A DNA stretch of 64,000 bases from Halolamina pelagica. GTDB taxonomy: Archaea; Halobacteriota; Halobacteria; Halobacteriales; Haloferacaceae. The DNA lies in the NCBI RefSeq assembly GCF_001307315.1, contig NZ_LGUC01000001.1, positions 1,116,001 to 1,180,000 of the forward strand. The letters are read 5' to 3'. Each line of letters starts with the position of its first letter. The stretch's first letter is position 1. The notes under the pieces are model-generated. The model saw only the letters and a list, made by a program, of their open reading frames with translations. It was not told where the DNA came from and ran no database searches. Positions 34,032-43,316 of the stretch are shown piece after piece. A program made the position numbers and the translations under genes.

Positions 34032-34145
34032 ATGAACTCCTCCACCCGCGAGACGGCCGCGTTCCTCCAGATGGCCGAGGCGATGGCCGCCGCGGCGGGC
34101 GACGCCGCCGCTGCCGCCGCGGACACACTCCCGAAGCGGACCTGA
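34032..34145 (+). CDS. Possible small alanine-rich protein
   Basis: An ATG-to-TGA frame of 37 codons encodes MNSSTRETAAFLQMAEAMAA, then an Ala/Gly/Asp stretch and DTLPKRT. A helical amphipathic peptide with good halophilic codon use is plausible but unproven. It sits between the IS200/IS605-type end and the tandem repeats, in a gap of 442 bp. It could equally be chance. Confidence 0.3.
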   Translation: MNSSTRETAAFLQMAEAMAAAAGDAAAAAADTLPKRT

Positions 34146-34146
34146 T

Positions 34147-34340
34147 CGCCGGTCGCGATACGGAAACCGCGACAGTTCGCGCGCCAGTCTGGCTTGCACA
34201 GCCACGGCGTAGACTCGACGATCGCGATACGGAGATCGCGACAGTTCGCGCGCCAGCTGGCTTGCACAGCCACGGCGTAGACTCGGCGATCGCGATACGG
34301 AGATCGCGACAGTTCGCGTGCCGTGACTGGCACGGACCGA
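34147..34340 (+). repeat. Tandem repeat array, about 2.6 copies of a 68-69 bp unit
   Basis: GCGATACGGA recurs at 34155, 34224 and 34292, and GGCTTGCACAGCCACGGCG follows in the first two copies (34191 and 34259). Copies 2 and 3 hold the hairpin TCGCGAT-ACGGAG-ATCGCGA; copy 1 has a weaker version with one mismatch. Each full copy also has a dyad around CCAGCTGG. Copy 3 decays after CGACAGTTCGCGTGCC. The array ends about 35 bases before the OGG-type glycosylase gene. Confidence 0.85.
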
Positions 34341-34375
34341 AACGGGGAAACCCGCTCCCGGCCCACTCCCGCGTA

Positions 34376-35410
34376 ATGGAGACGGGCCGCATCGACGTGT
34401 CTTCGCTCGACGGACCGTTCGACCTGCAGTCGACCCTGGAGAGCGGGCAGACGTACCTCTGGGAGCGCGCCGACGGCGACGGCTACACCGAGTCGGCCGC
34501 CCACGGGGGCGACGCGTGGTACGAAACCGTGCTGCCGCCGACGCCGGGGCTCACCGACCGACCGACGGTCGTTCGCGCGCGCCAGCGCGGGGGTGTCGAC
34601 GAGGGGGTGATCGAGTGGGAGGCCGGCGCCGTTCCGGAAGACGCCGCCGATGCGGCGCCCGCCGACGCTCCCGTGGCACCCACCGAGCCCGTCGACGGCG
34701 AGGCGATCCTCACCCACCTGCTCCGCCTCGACGACGACCTCGCGGCGATCTACGACGCGCTCGAGGACCTGCCGCTGCTCTCGCGGGCGTTCGAGCGCTA
34801 CCCCGGGATGCGGCTGCCGCGCGACCCGCCTTTCCCCTGCCTGATCACGTTCATCTGTTCGGCGCAGATGCGCGTGGGCCGGATCTTCGGCATGCAGAGC
34901 GCGCTTCGGGAGGCGTACGGCACACCCGTCGACCTCGGCGACCGAACCCTCCACGCCTACCCCACCCCGGAGGCGCTCGCGGCCGCGACCGAGGAGGAAC
35001 TCCGCGAGTTGAGTCTGGGCTACCGCGCGCCGTACGTCCAGCGGACCGCGGCGATGGTCGCCGACGGCGAGGCACGCCCCGAGGACGCCCGCGGCCGCCC
35101 CTACGAGGAGGCCCGCGACGCGATGACTCAGTTCGTCGGCGTCGGCGACAAGGTGGCCGACTGCGTCCTCCTGTTCTCGCTGGGCTACCTGCAGGCGATC
35201 CCGCTCGACACGTGGATCCAGACCGCGATCGGCGACTACTTCCCGGACTGCGAGGGTGGGAACTACACCGAGACCTCGCGGTCGATCCGGCAACGACTCG
35301 GCGCCGACCTGCCCGAGCGCGGGGACGTGTTCGGCGAGAGCGGCGCCGACGCCTACGCCGGCTACGCCCAGACGTACGTGTTCCACCACCTCCGGACCGA
35401 CGGCGACTGA
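34376..35410 (+). CDS. ogg: 8-oxoguanine DNA glycosylase, OGG1-type (HhH-GPD)
   Basis: 344 residues. The N-terminal OGG_N domain (FDLQSTLESGQTYLWERADG) precedes an HhH-GPD domain: FPCLITFICSAQMRVGRIFG, then FVGVGDKVADCVLLFSLGYL, with the catalytic Lys in VGDKVAD, and AIPLDTWIQTAIGDYF with the catalytic Asp. The GVGDK hairpin is the helix-hairpin-helix. It removes 8-oxoguanine opposite C and cleaves the strand by beta-elimination. The start at 34376 lies beyond the tandem repeats; the longer upstream frame reads through repeats and is rejected. Confidence 0.93.
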   Translation: METGRIDVSSLDGPFDLQSTLESGQTYLWERADGDGYTESAAHGGDAWYETVLPPTPGLTDRPTVVRARQRGGVDEGVIEWEAGAVPEDAADAAPADAPVAPTEPVDGEAILTHLLRLDDDLAAIYDALEDLPLLSRAFERYPGMRLPRDPPFPCLITFICSAQMRVGRIFGMQSALREAYGTPVDLGDRTLHAYPTPEALAAATEEELRELSLGYRAPYVQRTAAMVADGEARPEDARGRPYEEARDAMTQFVGVGDKVADCVLLFSLGYLQAIPLDTWIQTAIGDYFPDCEGGNYTETSRSIRQRLGADLPERGDVFGESGADAYAGYAQTYVFHHLRTDGD

Positions 35411-35477
35411 GCCCACCGAATCGGCGACACCGTCGTCCACCCGAACTGACAAGCCATCGCCTCCCCAACCCCTGGGT

Positions 35478-37460
35478 ATGTCTACCACCCCCTACGGCGA
35501 GTGGGAGTCGCCAGTCGCTGCCGCGGACGTCGCCGCCGATACGCTCCGGTTCGGCCCCGTCTCGGTCGACGACGGGAGCGTCTACTGGCTGGAACGCCGC
35601 CCCGACGAGGGGGGCCGCGGCGTGATCGTCCGCGCCGACGCGGGCGATCCAGCCGAGCCGATGGAGGTCACGCCCACAGAGACGGACGTACGGACGTTGG
35701 TCCACGAGTACGGCGGTGGCGACTTCGCGGTCCAGGACGGGCGCGTGTTCTACGCCCACTTCGACGACCAGCGGCTCTACCGCATCGACGGGACGGACGA
35801 CGACCCCGAGCCGATCACGCCCGAACCCGAGACGGAACACGGGCTGCGGTACGCCGACATGGAGATCAGCCCCGACGGCGAGCGCCTCTACGCGGTTCGG
35901 GAGCGTCACGAGGGCGCCGCCGCCGACGTGATCAACGAACTCGTCGCGCTCCCGACTGACGGGAGCGCGCCGCCCGAAGTCGTCGCCGACGGTCACGACT
36001 TCTACGCGTTCCCCCGGCTCTCGCCCGCCGGCGACCGCCTCGCGTGGACGACGTGGGACCACCCGCGGATGCCCTGGGACGGCACCGAACTCCACGTCGC
36101 CGCCGTCGACGACGACGGCTCGCTCGCCGACGAGCGCGTGGTCATGGGCGGCCCCGAGGAGTCGGTGTTCCAGCCCGGCTGGAGCCCCGCGGGGCGACTC
36201 CACGCCGTCTCTGACCGAACGGGCTGGTGGAACCTCTACGCGCTCGACCTCGACGGCGACGACGAGCCGACGAACCGCACGCCCGAGGCGGCGGAGTTCG
36301 GCGTCCCGCAGTGGACGTTCGGGCTCGCCACCTACGCGTTCCTCGACGACGGCCGGGTGGCAGTCCTGCGGAACGCCGACGGCGAGTGGTCGCTCTGCCT
36401 GCTCGACGAGGACAACGAACGCACCGACGCGGGGCTGCCGTACTCGGCGTACCCCCACGCGCGCCTCGCGACCGACGGCGAGACGCTCGCGTTCGTCGGC
36501 GGCGGGCCGACGACGCCGGAGACCGTCGCCCGCTGGACACCCGGTGAAAGCCCCGAGCCCACTCAGCTCCGGCAGTCGTTCTCGCTCGACCTGGCCGACG
36601 GTATGGTGTCGGAGCCGGAGCACGTCGACGTGCCGACCCGCGACGGCGAGACCACCCACGCGTTCTACTACCCGCCGACGAACGCCGACGAACGGGCTCC
36701 CGAGGACGAGGACCCGCCGCTCGTGACGATGGTCCACGGCGGCCCGACGAGCCAGACCCTCCCGGTCGCGACGCTCGGCGTCCAGTTCTTCACCACCCGC
36801 GGGTTCGCCGTCGCCGACGTGAACTACCGTGGTTCGACCGGCTACGGCCGCGACTACCGCGACGCGCTACAGGACGAGTGGGGCGTGCTCGATACGGCCG
36901 ACTGCGTCGACACTGCCGAGCATCTCGCAGAAACAGGCCGTGCGGACCCGGATCGTCTGGCGATCACCGGCGGGAGCGCCGGCGGCTACGCGGTGCTCTG
37001 TGCGCTGGCGTTCCACGACACGTTCGACGCCGGCGCGAGCCACTACGGCGTCGCCGATCTGGAAGCGCTCGCGACCGGCACCCACAAGTTCGAGTCACGC
37101 TACCTCGACGGGCTCGTCGGCCCGCTCCCGGAAGCTCGGGACACCTACGAGGCGCGATCGCCCGCGCTCCACGCGTCGGAGATCGACGCGCCGTTGCTCC
37201 TACTGCAGGGGGGTGAGGACCGTGTCGTCCCCCAGGAGCAGGCCGAGGACATGGTCGACGCGCTGGTCGCGACGGAGACGCCGTACGCCTACGCGCTGTT
37301 CCCGGCAGAGCGACACGGCTTCCGGACCGCGGAGGCGACTCGCCGGGCGCTGGAGCTCGAACTCGCGTTCTACGGGGAGACGTTCGGCTTCCAGCCGGCC
37401 GACGAGATCGAGGAGGTCAAACTCCACGAGGGCCAGCGGTCGGTCCGGCGGGTGGAGTAG
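35478..37460 (+). CDS. S9 family prolyl-oligopeptidase-like serine peptidase
   Basis: 660 residues. The N-terminal beta-propeller (about 1-400) has repeats such as YADMEISPDGERLYAVRE, FPRLSPAGDRLAWTTWDHP and FQPGWSPAGRLHAVSDRTG. The alpha/beta-hydrolase domain has VHGGPTSQTL (oxyanion), the nucleophile in GGSAGGYAVL, Asp in LLLQGGEDRVVPQEQAEDM and His in AERHGFRTAE. It is of the acylaminoacyl-peptidase/DPP-like S9C type and has no signal peptide, so it acts in the cytoplasm on short peptides. The peptide ABC transporter nearby could feed it. Confidence 0.95.
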   Translation: MSTTPYGEWESPVAAADVAADTLRFGPVSVDDGSVYWLERRPDEGGRGVIVRADAGDPAEPMEVTPTETDVRTLVHEYGGGDFAVQDGRVFYAHFDDQRLYRIDGTDDDPEPITPEPETEHGLRYADMEISPDGERLYAVRERHEGAAADVINELVALPTDGSAPPEVVADGHDFYAFPRLSPAGDRLAWTTWDHPRMPWDGTELHVAAVDDDGSLADERVVMGGPEESVFQPGWSPAGRLHAVSDRTGWWNLYALDLDGDDEPTNRTPEAAEFGVPQWTFGLATYAFLDDGRVAVLRNADGEWSLCLLDEDNERTDAGLPYSAYPHARLATDGETLAFVGGGPTTPETVARWTPGESPEPTQLRQSFSLDLADGMVSEPEHVDVPTRDGETTHAFYYPPTNADERAPEDEDPPLVTMVHGGPTSQTLPVATLGVQFFTTRGFAVADVNYRGSTGYGRDYRDALQDEWGVLDTADCVDTAEHLAETGRADPDRLAITGGSAGGYAVLCALAFHDTFDAGASHYGVADLEALATGTHKFESRYLDGLVGPLPEARDTYEARSPALHASEIDAPLLLLQGGEDRVVPQEQAEDMVDALVATETPYAYALFPAERHGFRTAEATRRALELELAFYGETFGFQPADEIEEVKLHEGQRSVRRVE

Positions 37461-37475
37461 CCCCTTCGGCTACTC
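37455..37475. terminator. Bidirectional hairpin overlapping two convergent stop codons
   Basis: GAGTAGCC-CCTTC-GGCTACTC is a perfect 8-bp stem with a 5-base loop. It contains the TAG stop of the S9 peptidase (37458-37460) and part of the TGA stop of the convergent lipoprotein gene (37474-37476). Confidence 0.55.
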
Positions 37476-38544
37476 AGAGCGTGAGCGTCGTGTCGGGCAT
37501 GCCGAGGAAGGCGGTTTCGTACCCCTCGTGTCTGGAGATCTGCGGGGGCGAGTCGACCGTGATCGTGAACTCGTCGCCGGCAGCGACGCCCTCGACGACC
37601 GCCCCGTAGTGGATCCCGAGGTCCGGGCCGAGCCACTCGTTCAGGTAGCCGTCGAAGCGCGTCTCGCCGTCCCGTGACAGCGTCGCCGACAGCGACATCT
37701 GCGGCAGCGGGAAGCGGTTGTACGGTGTGCGCGGCGAGACGGCGACGTACTGCTGTCCCTCCTTGCCGCCGAATCGGGTGGCGTCGTCGAGGGTCGTGAC
37801 CACGAACTGGGCGTCGCCGCTCTCGGTCGTTCCCCGGACCGTTCCGGGGAGGTCGTCCGCCGTGGGCGCCTGCATCGTCGGGACCATGTCCATCTGCATC
37901 GGCTCGGCGGCGCCGAGGGTCCCCTGTCGAGCCTCGGCGATGTCCTCGAACGGGAGGTCACGGAGCTCCGAGGGCTGGTAGTCGAGCGTGAACTCGAACT
38001 CGGCGGCCGCTGTGTCGGCCAGTGGCCCGGTTCGACGCTCACCGCCAGCCCCCACCGAGACGGTGACAGTGTACTCGCCTGCCTCGGGGAGTTCGATGTT
38101 GTCGCCGAAGTGATACCCCATCTGCTGGGCGAGCATCGGCCACGGGTTCAGGCCGTCGACGACCGACTCGCCGTCCCGGGTCACGTCGACGCGGGGGCTC
38201 ACGTCCGAGGGGATGACCCCCGTCTCGCTGTGCCAGACGACCGGCATCAGGTGGAGCGCGTCGTCCGATCCCACCTCGACCTGCGTGGTGTCGCTACCGG
38301 TGACAGTCCAGAACCGGTGGGGGTAGCTGTAGGTCAGCGCACAGCTGTAGCCGCCGTCGCTGCCCATCTCCCCCATCGCCATCCCCTCCGTGTGGGTGGG
38401 GACGTAGACGGCGTCCGGACGGTTTTCCACCAGCGACGGCTCCAGGCTGCTCGATTCGAGTTCGAACCCGAGACAGCCCGCGAGGCCGCCGACGCCGGTG
38501 GCGCCGACGCCGGCGAGGAACGCCCGCCGGGAGCGCTTACGCAT
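37474..38544 (-). CDS. Tat-exported lipoprotein, Tp34/P19-like metal-binding candidate
   Basis: 356 residues. A twin-arginine leader with lipobox (SRRAFLAGVGATGVGGLAGC) is followed by beta-rich sequence. TEGMAMGEMGSDGGYSCALT, YSYPHRFWTVTGSDTTQVE and LHLMPVVWHSETG have the Met/His-rich look of Tp34/P19 periplasmic iron- or copper-binding proteins. A second half repeats beta-domain features. The family is assigned by pattern only. Its start overlaps the end of the DyP-like gene by 8 bases, so the two are coupled and probably act together outside the membrane. Confidence 0.7.
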   Translation of the reverse strand: MRKRSRRAFLAGVGATGVGGLAGCLGFELESSSLEPSLVENRPDAVYVPTHTEGMAMGEMGSDGGYSCALTYSYPHRFWTVTGSDTTQVEVGSDDALHLMPVVWHSETGVIPSDVSPRVDVTRDGESVVDGLNPWPMLAQQMGYHFGDNIELPEAGEYTVTVSVGAGGERRTGPLADTAAAEFEFTLDYQPSELRDLPFEDIAEARQGTLGAAEPMQMDMVPTMQAPTADDLPGTVRGTTESGDAQFVVTTLDDATRFGGKEGQQYVAVSPRTPYNRFPLPQMSLSATLSRDGETRFDGYLNEWLGPDLGIHYGAVVEGVAAGDEFTITVDSPPQISRHEGYETAFLGMPDTTLTL

Positions 38545-39847
38545 TGGCCACCTCCGCGTTCTCGGCGGCGGTCGCACGGGGGTCCGCGGGCGGGAGCGCC
38601 CGCAACGAACGCGGCGGGACGAGGAAGTTCCCCCGGCGGACGGTGTTGATGTACTGCAGGATCCCGTTGTTGGTGCGCTGGCCCACCGCGGAGTCGCTGT
38701 CGATCTGATCGCCGTTCATCGCCTCGCGGGTGGTGACGAAGTCCGTGATCGTCCGCTGGAGCGAGAGGAAGTGAAGCCCCGCGTGGTCACGATCGGTCGA
38801 GTCGAAGTCCCGGCGCAGGATGATCGGCGTGTCGTCTTCCCGCACGTCGACCATCTTCTGGCTGTGGCCGACGACGCCCTCGCGCCGTGCCGTCTCCATC
38901 GGGTCGCCGCAGTCGTCCATCCGTGTGTCGCTGCCCAAGTTTCCGCCAGCGCCCTCGACCACATCGTTCTGCGCGTGGTGGGGACAGAACATCTTGGAGA
39001 CGCGCTGGTCGCGGGTGTCCTGCTCGTACCACTGCGTCAGGTTCAGCGTCAGCGTCGAGAGCTGCTGAGTCGTCCCGCCGGCGAAAGGGCCCTGCTGAAT
39101 CGTTACGCGGTCCTCGGTGGGTTGGTTGCCGTCGAACGCCGACTCGAACCCCATGTACAGCGGCGCGTCCTCCGGCACCGGGTCGTCGTCGGGCACGCCG
39201 TCGACGTCCTGGTTCTCGGCGGGGAGCCCGTCGCCGACGAAGCCGGTCCGGCGCTCGGCGAGGCTGAACACGTCCGTCAGCGCGGCTTCGGGCTGGGAAA
39301 CGCCGTTGAGTTCGCCGAGTTCGCCCTTCAGCGCCTCCTCGGCGCCCATCACGACCTCGCCGTGGTCGCTGGCGAGGTGGACGATCGCGTCGACGGCGTC
39401 GGCGTCTGGATCCTCGAAGGAGGAGAGCGCGGTGGGTTCGGGCAGATCGACGCTCTCGGGGAGGTCGTCGTCGAACCGGTCGAAGTAGTACGGCGAGTAG
39501 CTGATCGTCAGCAGCAGCCCCGCGGCCGATCGCTCGTAGGCGCGCTCGACGCCCGCGAGCGCGGCTTCGACGGTCTCGCGTTCGGCGTCGGTGGGTGTCC
39601 CGTCGCCGTAGTCGAGCGCCAGCAGCACGCGGTGGCGGGGGTGGTGGTTGTTCCCCGCGTCGGTCGTCGGGAGCGCGGCGTTCCAGGCGTGCTGGCGCTC
39701 CGGGAACGTGGCTGACGGCTCCTCGGGGCCACGTGGCACGTCGATCGACGGTCCGCGGTCCAGACAGGCCGACAGCGCTGCCGCGCCGCCGATGGCGACG
39801 GCGGACTTCACGAACGCGCGGCGGTCGATGCCGGGGGAGTCGCTCAT
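38537..39847 (-). CDS. Tat-exported DyP-type peroxidase-like lipoprotein
   Basis: 436 residues. The leader DRRAFVKSAVAIGGAAALSAC is a twin-arginine plus lipobox signal. The body has the dimeric alpha-beta ferredoxin layout of DyP proteins, with RRTGFVGDGLPA in place of the GxxDG motif and FCPHHAQNDVVEG, DDTPIILRRDFDS and LHFLSLQRTITDFVTTREAM downstream. EfeB-type DyPs extract iron from haem or support ferrous iron uptake. Catalytic residues cannot be fixed by eye, so activity is uncertain. It is co-directional with the regulator and membrane protein upstream. Confidence 0.7.
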   Translation of the reverse strand: MSDSPGIDRRAFVKSAVAIGGAAALSACLDRGPSIDVPRGPEEPSATFPERQHAWNAALPTTDAGNNHHPRHRVLLALDYGDGTPTDAERETVEAALAGVERAYERSAAGLLLTISYSPYYFDRFDDDLPESVDLPEPTALSSFEDPDADAVDAIVHLASDHGEVVMGAEEALKGELGELNGVSQPEAALTDVFSLAERRTGFVGDGLPAENQDVDGVPDDDPVPEDAPLYMGFESAFDGNQPTEDRVTIQQGPFAGGTTQQLSTLTLNLTQWYEQDTRDQRVSKMFCPHHAQNDVVEGAGGNLGSDTRMDDCGDPMETARREGVVGHSQKMVDVREDDTPIILRRDFDSTDRDHAGLHFLSLQRTITDFVTTREAMNGDQIDSDSAVGQRTNNGILQYINTVRRGNFLVPPRSLRALPPADPRATAAENAEVANA

Positions 39848-39913
39848 ACCCGTGCTACCACTGCGAGAAGAAAGTGGGTTCTGGTGCGCCTCTCGAAACG
39901 GCGCCCGCGCCGG

Positions 39914-40423
39914 TTACACTTCGAGGAGGTCGTCGACGAGCCGGGTGAACCGATCGACGAGACGGTCGCCCATCTCCGGCTCGACCGTGGCGAGCAGCGA
40001 CTGCGTGGCCTCGGGATCCGACAGTGAGAGATGGACTCGGCCTCGTTCGTCCCGGCGTTGATCGACGAGGCCCGCCTCCCGGAGTCGATCGACGTGGTAG
40101 GAGAGGGTGCTCCGAGCCACGCCGACAGCCTCAGCGAGGTCGGCTGCCGGCTGCTCACCACCCAGGAGCGTGACGAGTACCGCGCGGGCGGTCTCCCGGC
40201 GCGCTAGCGCGATCCGTTGCCGTTCCTGGTCGTCGTACCCCGGCGGGAAGTAGTGGGTACGGCCGTACCAGTCGTCGGCGACGACACGGTCCGCCCGTCG
40301 GAGCCGCCGGAGATGGTACTGAAGCTGGCCGGTCGCGAGGTCTAACTCCCGGCCAAGCGCGCTCGCGTGCCGGCCGGGATGCTCGCGGACGTGTTCGAGC
40401 AGGCGCTCACGGGTGTCGTTCAT
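39914..40423 (-). CDS. Two-winged-helix transcriptional regulator
   Basis: 169 residues. It contains two ArsR/MarR-like winged helices in tandem: RERLLEHVREHPGRHASALG with LATGQLQYHLRRLRRADRVV, then ADLAEAVGVARSTLSYHVDR with EAGLVDQRRDERGRVHLSL. The C-terminus is a short helix. The start overlaps the stop of the membrane-protein gene by 4 bases (ATGA), and the DyP-like gene follows after 66 bases. It is the likely regulator of this four-gene cassette, perhaps responding to metal or redox. Confidence 0.85.
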   Translation of the reverse strand: MNDTRERLLEHVREHPGRHASALGRELDLATGQLQYHLRRLRRADRVVADDWYGRTHYFPPGYDDQERQRIALARRETARAVLVTLLGGEQPAADLAEAVGVARSTLSYHVDRLREAGLVDQRRDERGRVHLSLSDPEATQSLLATVEPEMGDRLVDRFTRLVDDLLEV

Positions 40424-40809
40424 CGTTCCTGGTCACCCCAGTGTGCCGCGTCGTCGTCGTGCCCGCCGTCGGCCCGGGCCGTGCCCGCCGTCGGCTTTCC
40501 GACGAGGTAGACGGCGGCGATCACCAACGCCGCCATCACCACGTCGAGTCCGTGCTCGAGGGTGTGGTGGATCCCCGGCCCGACGGTGCCGAGGTAGGCC
40601 GCCAGTCCCACGGCACTTCGGGCGAGTAGCGTCGACAGCGCCAGCGCCACCAGCAGGTAGCGCCGGGAGCGTCGCCGGACGAACGCGGCGATGGCGAGGC
40701 CGGCGACGACGGCGGTCAGCGCCGCCGCGAGGCTCAACAGAATGAATATCGTCGGGCCGTTCCCGTGGACGCCGGCCGCGAGCGGCCCGCCGGTGGCGAC
40801 GCCGTTCAT
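40420..40809 (-). CDS. Four-helix membrane protein of the DyP/Tp34-like cassette
   Basis: 129 residues with about four helices (IFILLSLAAALTAVVAGLAI; YLLVALALSTLLARSAVGL; GLDVVMAALVIAAVYLVG). A loop His pair (GIHHTLEHGLDV) and a His/Asp-rich tail (GGHDDDAAHWGDQ) could bind metal. Family members are often encoded with wHTH regulators in haloarchaea. Coupled by 4-bp overlap to the regulator downstream, it is probably a sensor or accessory membrane component. Confidence 0.7.
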   Translation of the reverse strand: MNGVATGGPLAAGVHGNGPTIFILLSLAAALTAVVAGLAIAAFVRRRSRRYLLVALALSTLLARSAVGLAAYLGTVGPGIHHTLEHGLDVVMAALVIAAVYLVGKPTAGTARADGGHDDDAAHWGDQER

Positions 40810-40937
40810 TATCGGCGCTTTGCACTCGATGGGGATACGCCTCTCGATACGCTCGCCTCGTGAACGACCGAGCGTCGATCTCTTGACGCGGGTACGGAAA
40901 ACGAGTGAGTGCGGCGCTGGTGGCCTGAGCGACCGGC

Positions 40938-42273
<1,336 letters not shown>

Positions 42274-42290
<17 letters not shown>

Positions 42291-43316
42291 CTCCGGTTAC
42301 CGCGCCGTCCTCCTGTGTGAGTTCGCCTTTCACGGTGTCGGGGTCGTACCCCTGCTGGTAGTGGACACAGGAGACGGTGTGGGTGTCCGACAGCGGCTCT
42401 TCCGGCGGCTGGTCGCCGGCGGTGCACTCCTCGACGGCGTAGTCACAGCGCGGCGCGAACCGGCAGCCGTCCGGCGGGCTGATCGGCGACGGGAGCGATC
42501 CGGGGATCCCCTCGGCCGAGCGCGCCTTCCCGGGTAAGCACTCGAGCAGCGCGCGCGTGTACGGGTGGGAGGGGTCGTCGAAGATCTCCTCGACGGTGCC
42601 CCGCTCCATCACCTTCCCGGCGTACATCACGACGACGTGGTCGGCGATCTGGGCCACGACCCCGAGGTCGTGGGTGACGAAGAGGATGCTCATGCCGTAC
42701 TCGTCCTGCAGATCCTCGAGCAGATTGAGGATCTGGGCCTGGACCGTCACGTCCAGCGCCGTCGTCGGCTCGTCGGCGATCAGCAGGTCGGGGTTGGTGA
42801 CCAGCGCCATCGCGATCATCACGCGCTGTTTCTGGCCGCCGGAGAACTCGTGGGGTAGTCGTCCAGCCGTGCGGCGGCGTTGGCGACACCCACGTCGTTC
42901 AGGAGATCGATCGCCCGTTCGCGGGCTTCCTGTTCGGACGTGTCCGGCTCGTGGGTCTGGATCGCTTCCACGATCTGCCAGCCCACCGTGTAGCAGTGGT
43001 TGAGCGCGTCCTGGGGGTTCTGGAACACGTGGGCGATGCGCCCGCCGCGGATCTCCCGGAGTTCGGACTCGCTCAGAGCGGTGATCTCTTCGCCGTCGAA
43101 CTTCACGCTCCCGGTCACTTCACCCGGCGGCGTCGGGACGATCCGGGTAATCGACTCGCTGGCGACGGTTTTGCCCGACCCGGACTCGCCGACGAGACAG
43201 ACCGTCTCGCCTCTGGGAATCTCGAAGTCGATGCCGTCGACCGCGGTCAGTACGCCGTTGTCGGTATCGAACTCCGTCGTGAGTCCGTCGACCGTCAGTA
43301 GTGGTTCGTCAGTCAT
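42274..43316 (-). CDS. Peptide ABC transporter ATPase (DppD/OppD type), frameshifted
   Basis: Starting at 43316: [20 protein letters not shown], Walker [15 protein letters not shown], then after a frame change [20 protein letters not shown] (Walker B) and [19 protein letters not shown]. The break falls where HEFSGGQ is expected and is repaired by adding one base to the G4 run 42852-42855. The C-terminal four-Cys motif [18 protein letters not shown] to TVSC is complete. Expected length is about 347 residues. It overlaps the permease stop by 4 bases. Confidence 0.92.

Noticed and set aside
34152..34242. Compensatory base changes between repeat copies 1 and 2 supporting an RNA stem
   Set aside because: One register pairs both changed positions, but only with 3 bp; in the stronger 7-bp register only one side changes and copy 1 has a mismatch, so covariation is not supported.
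34147..34340. CRISPR array
   Set aside because: The units are head-to-tail with no unique spacers, and no cas genes are nearby.
34851..36737. 628-codon minus-strand open frame
   Set aside because: It lies opposite the S9 peptidase and the OGG-type gene, both of which carry complete catalytic motif sets.
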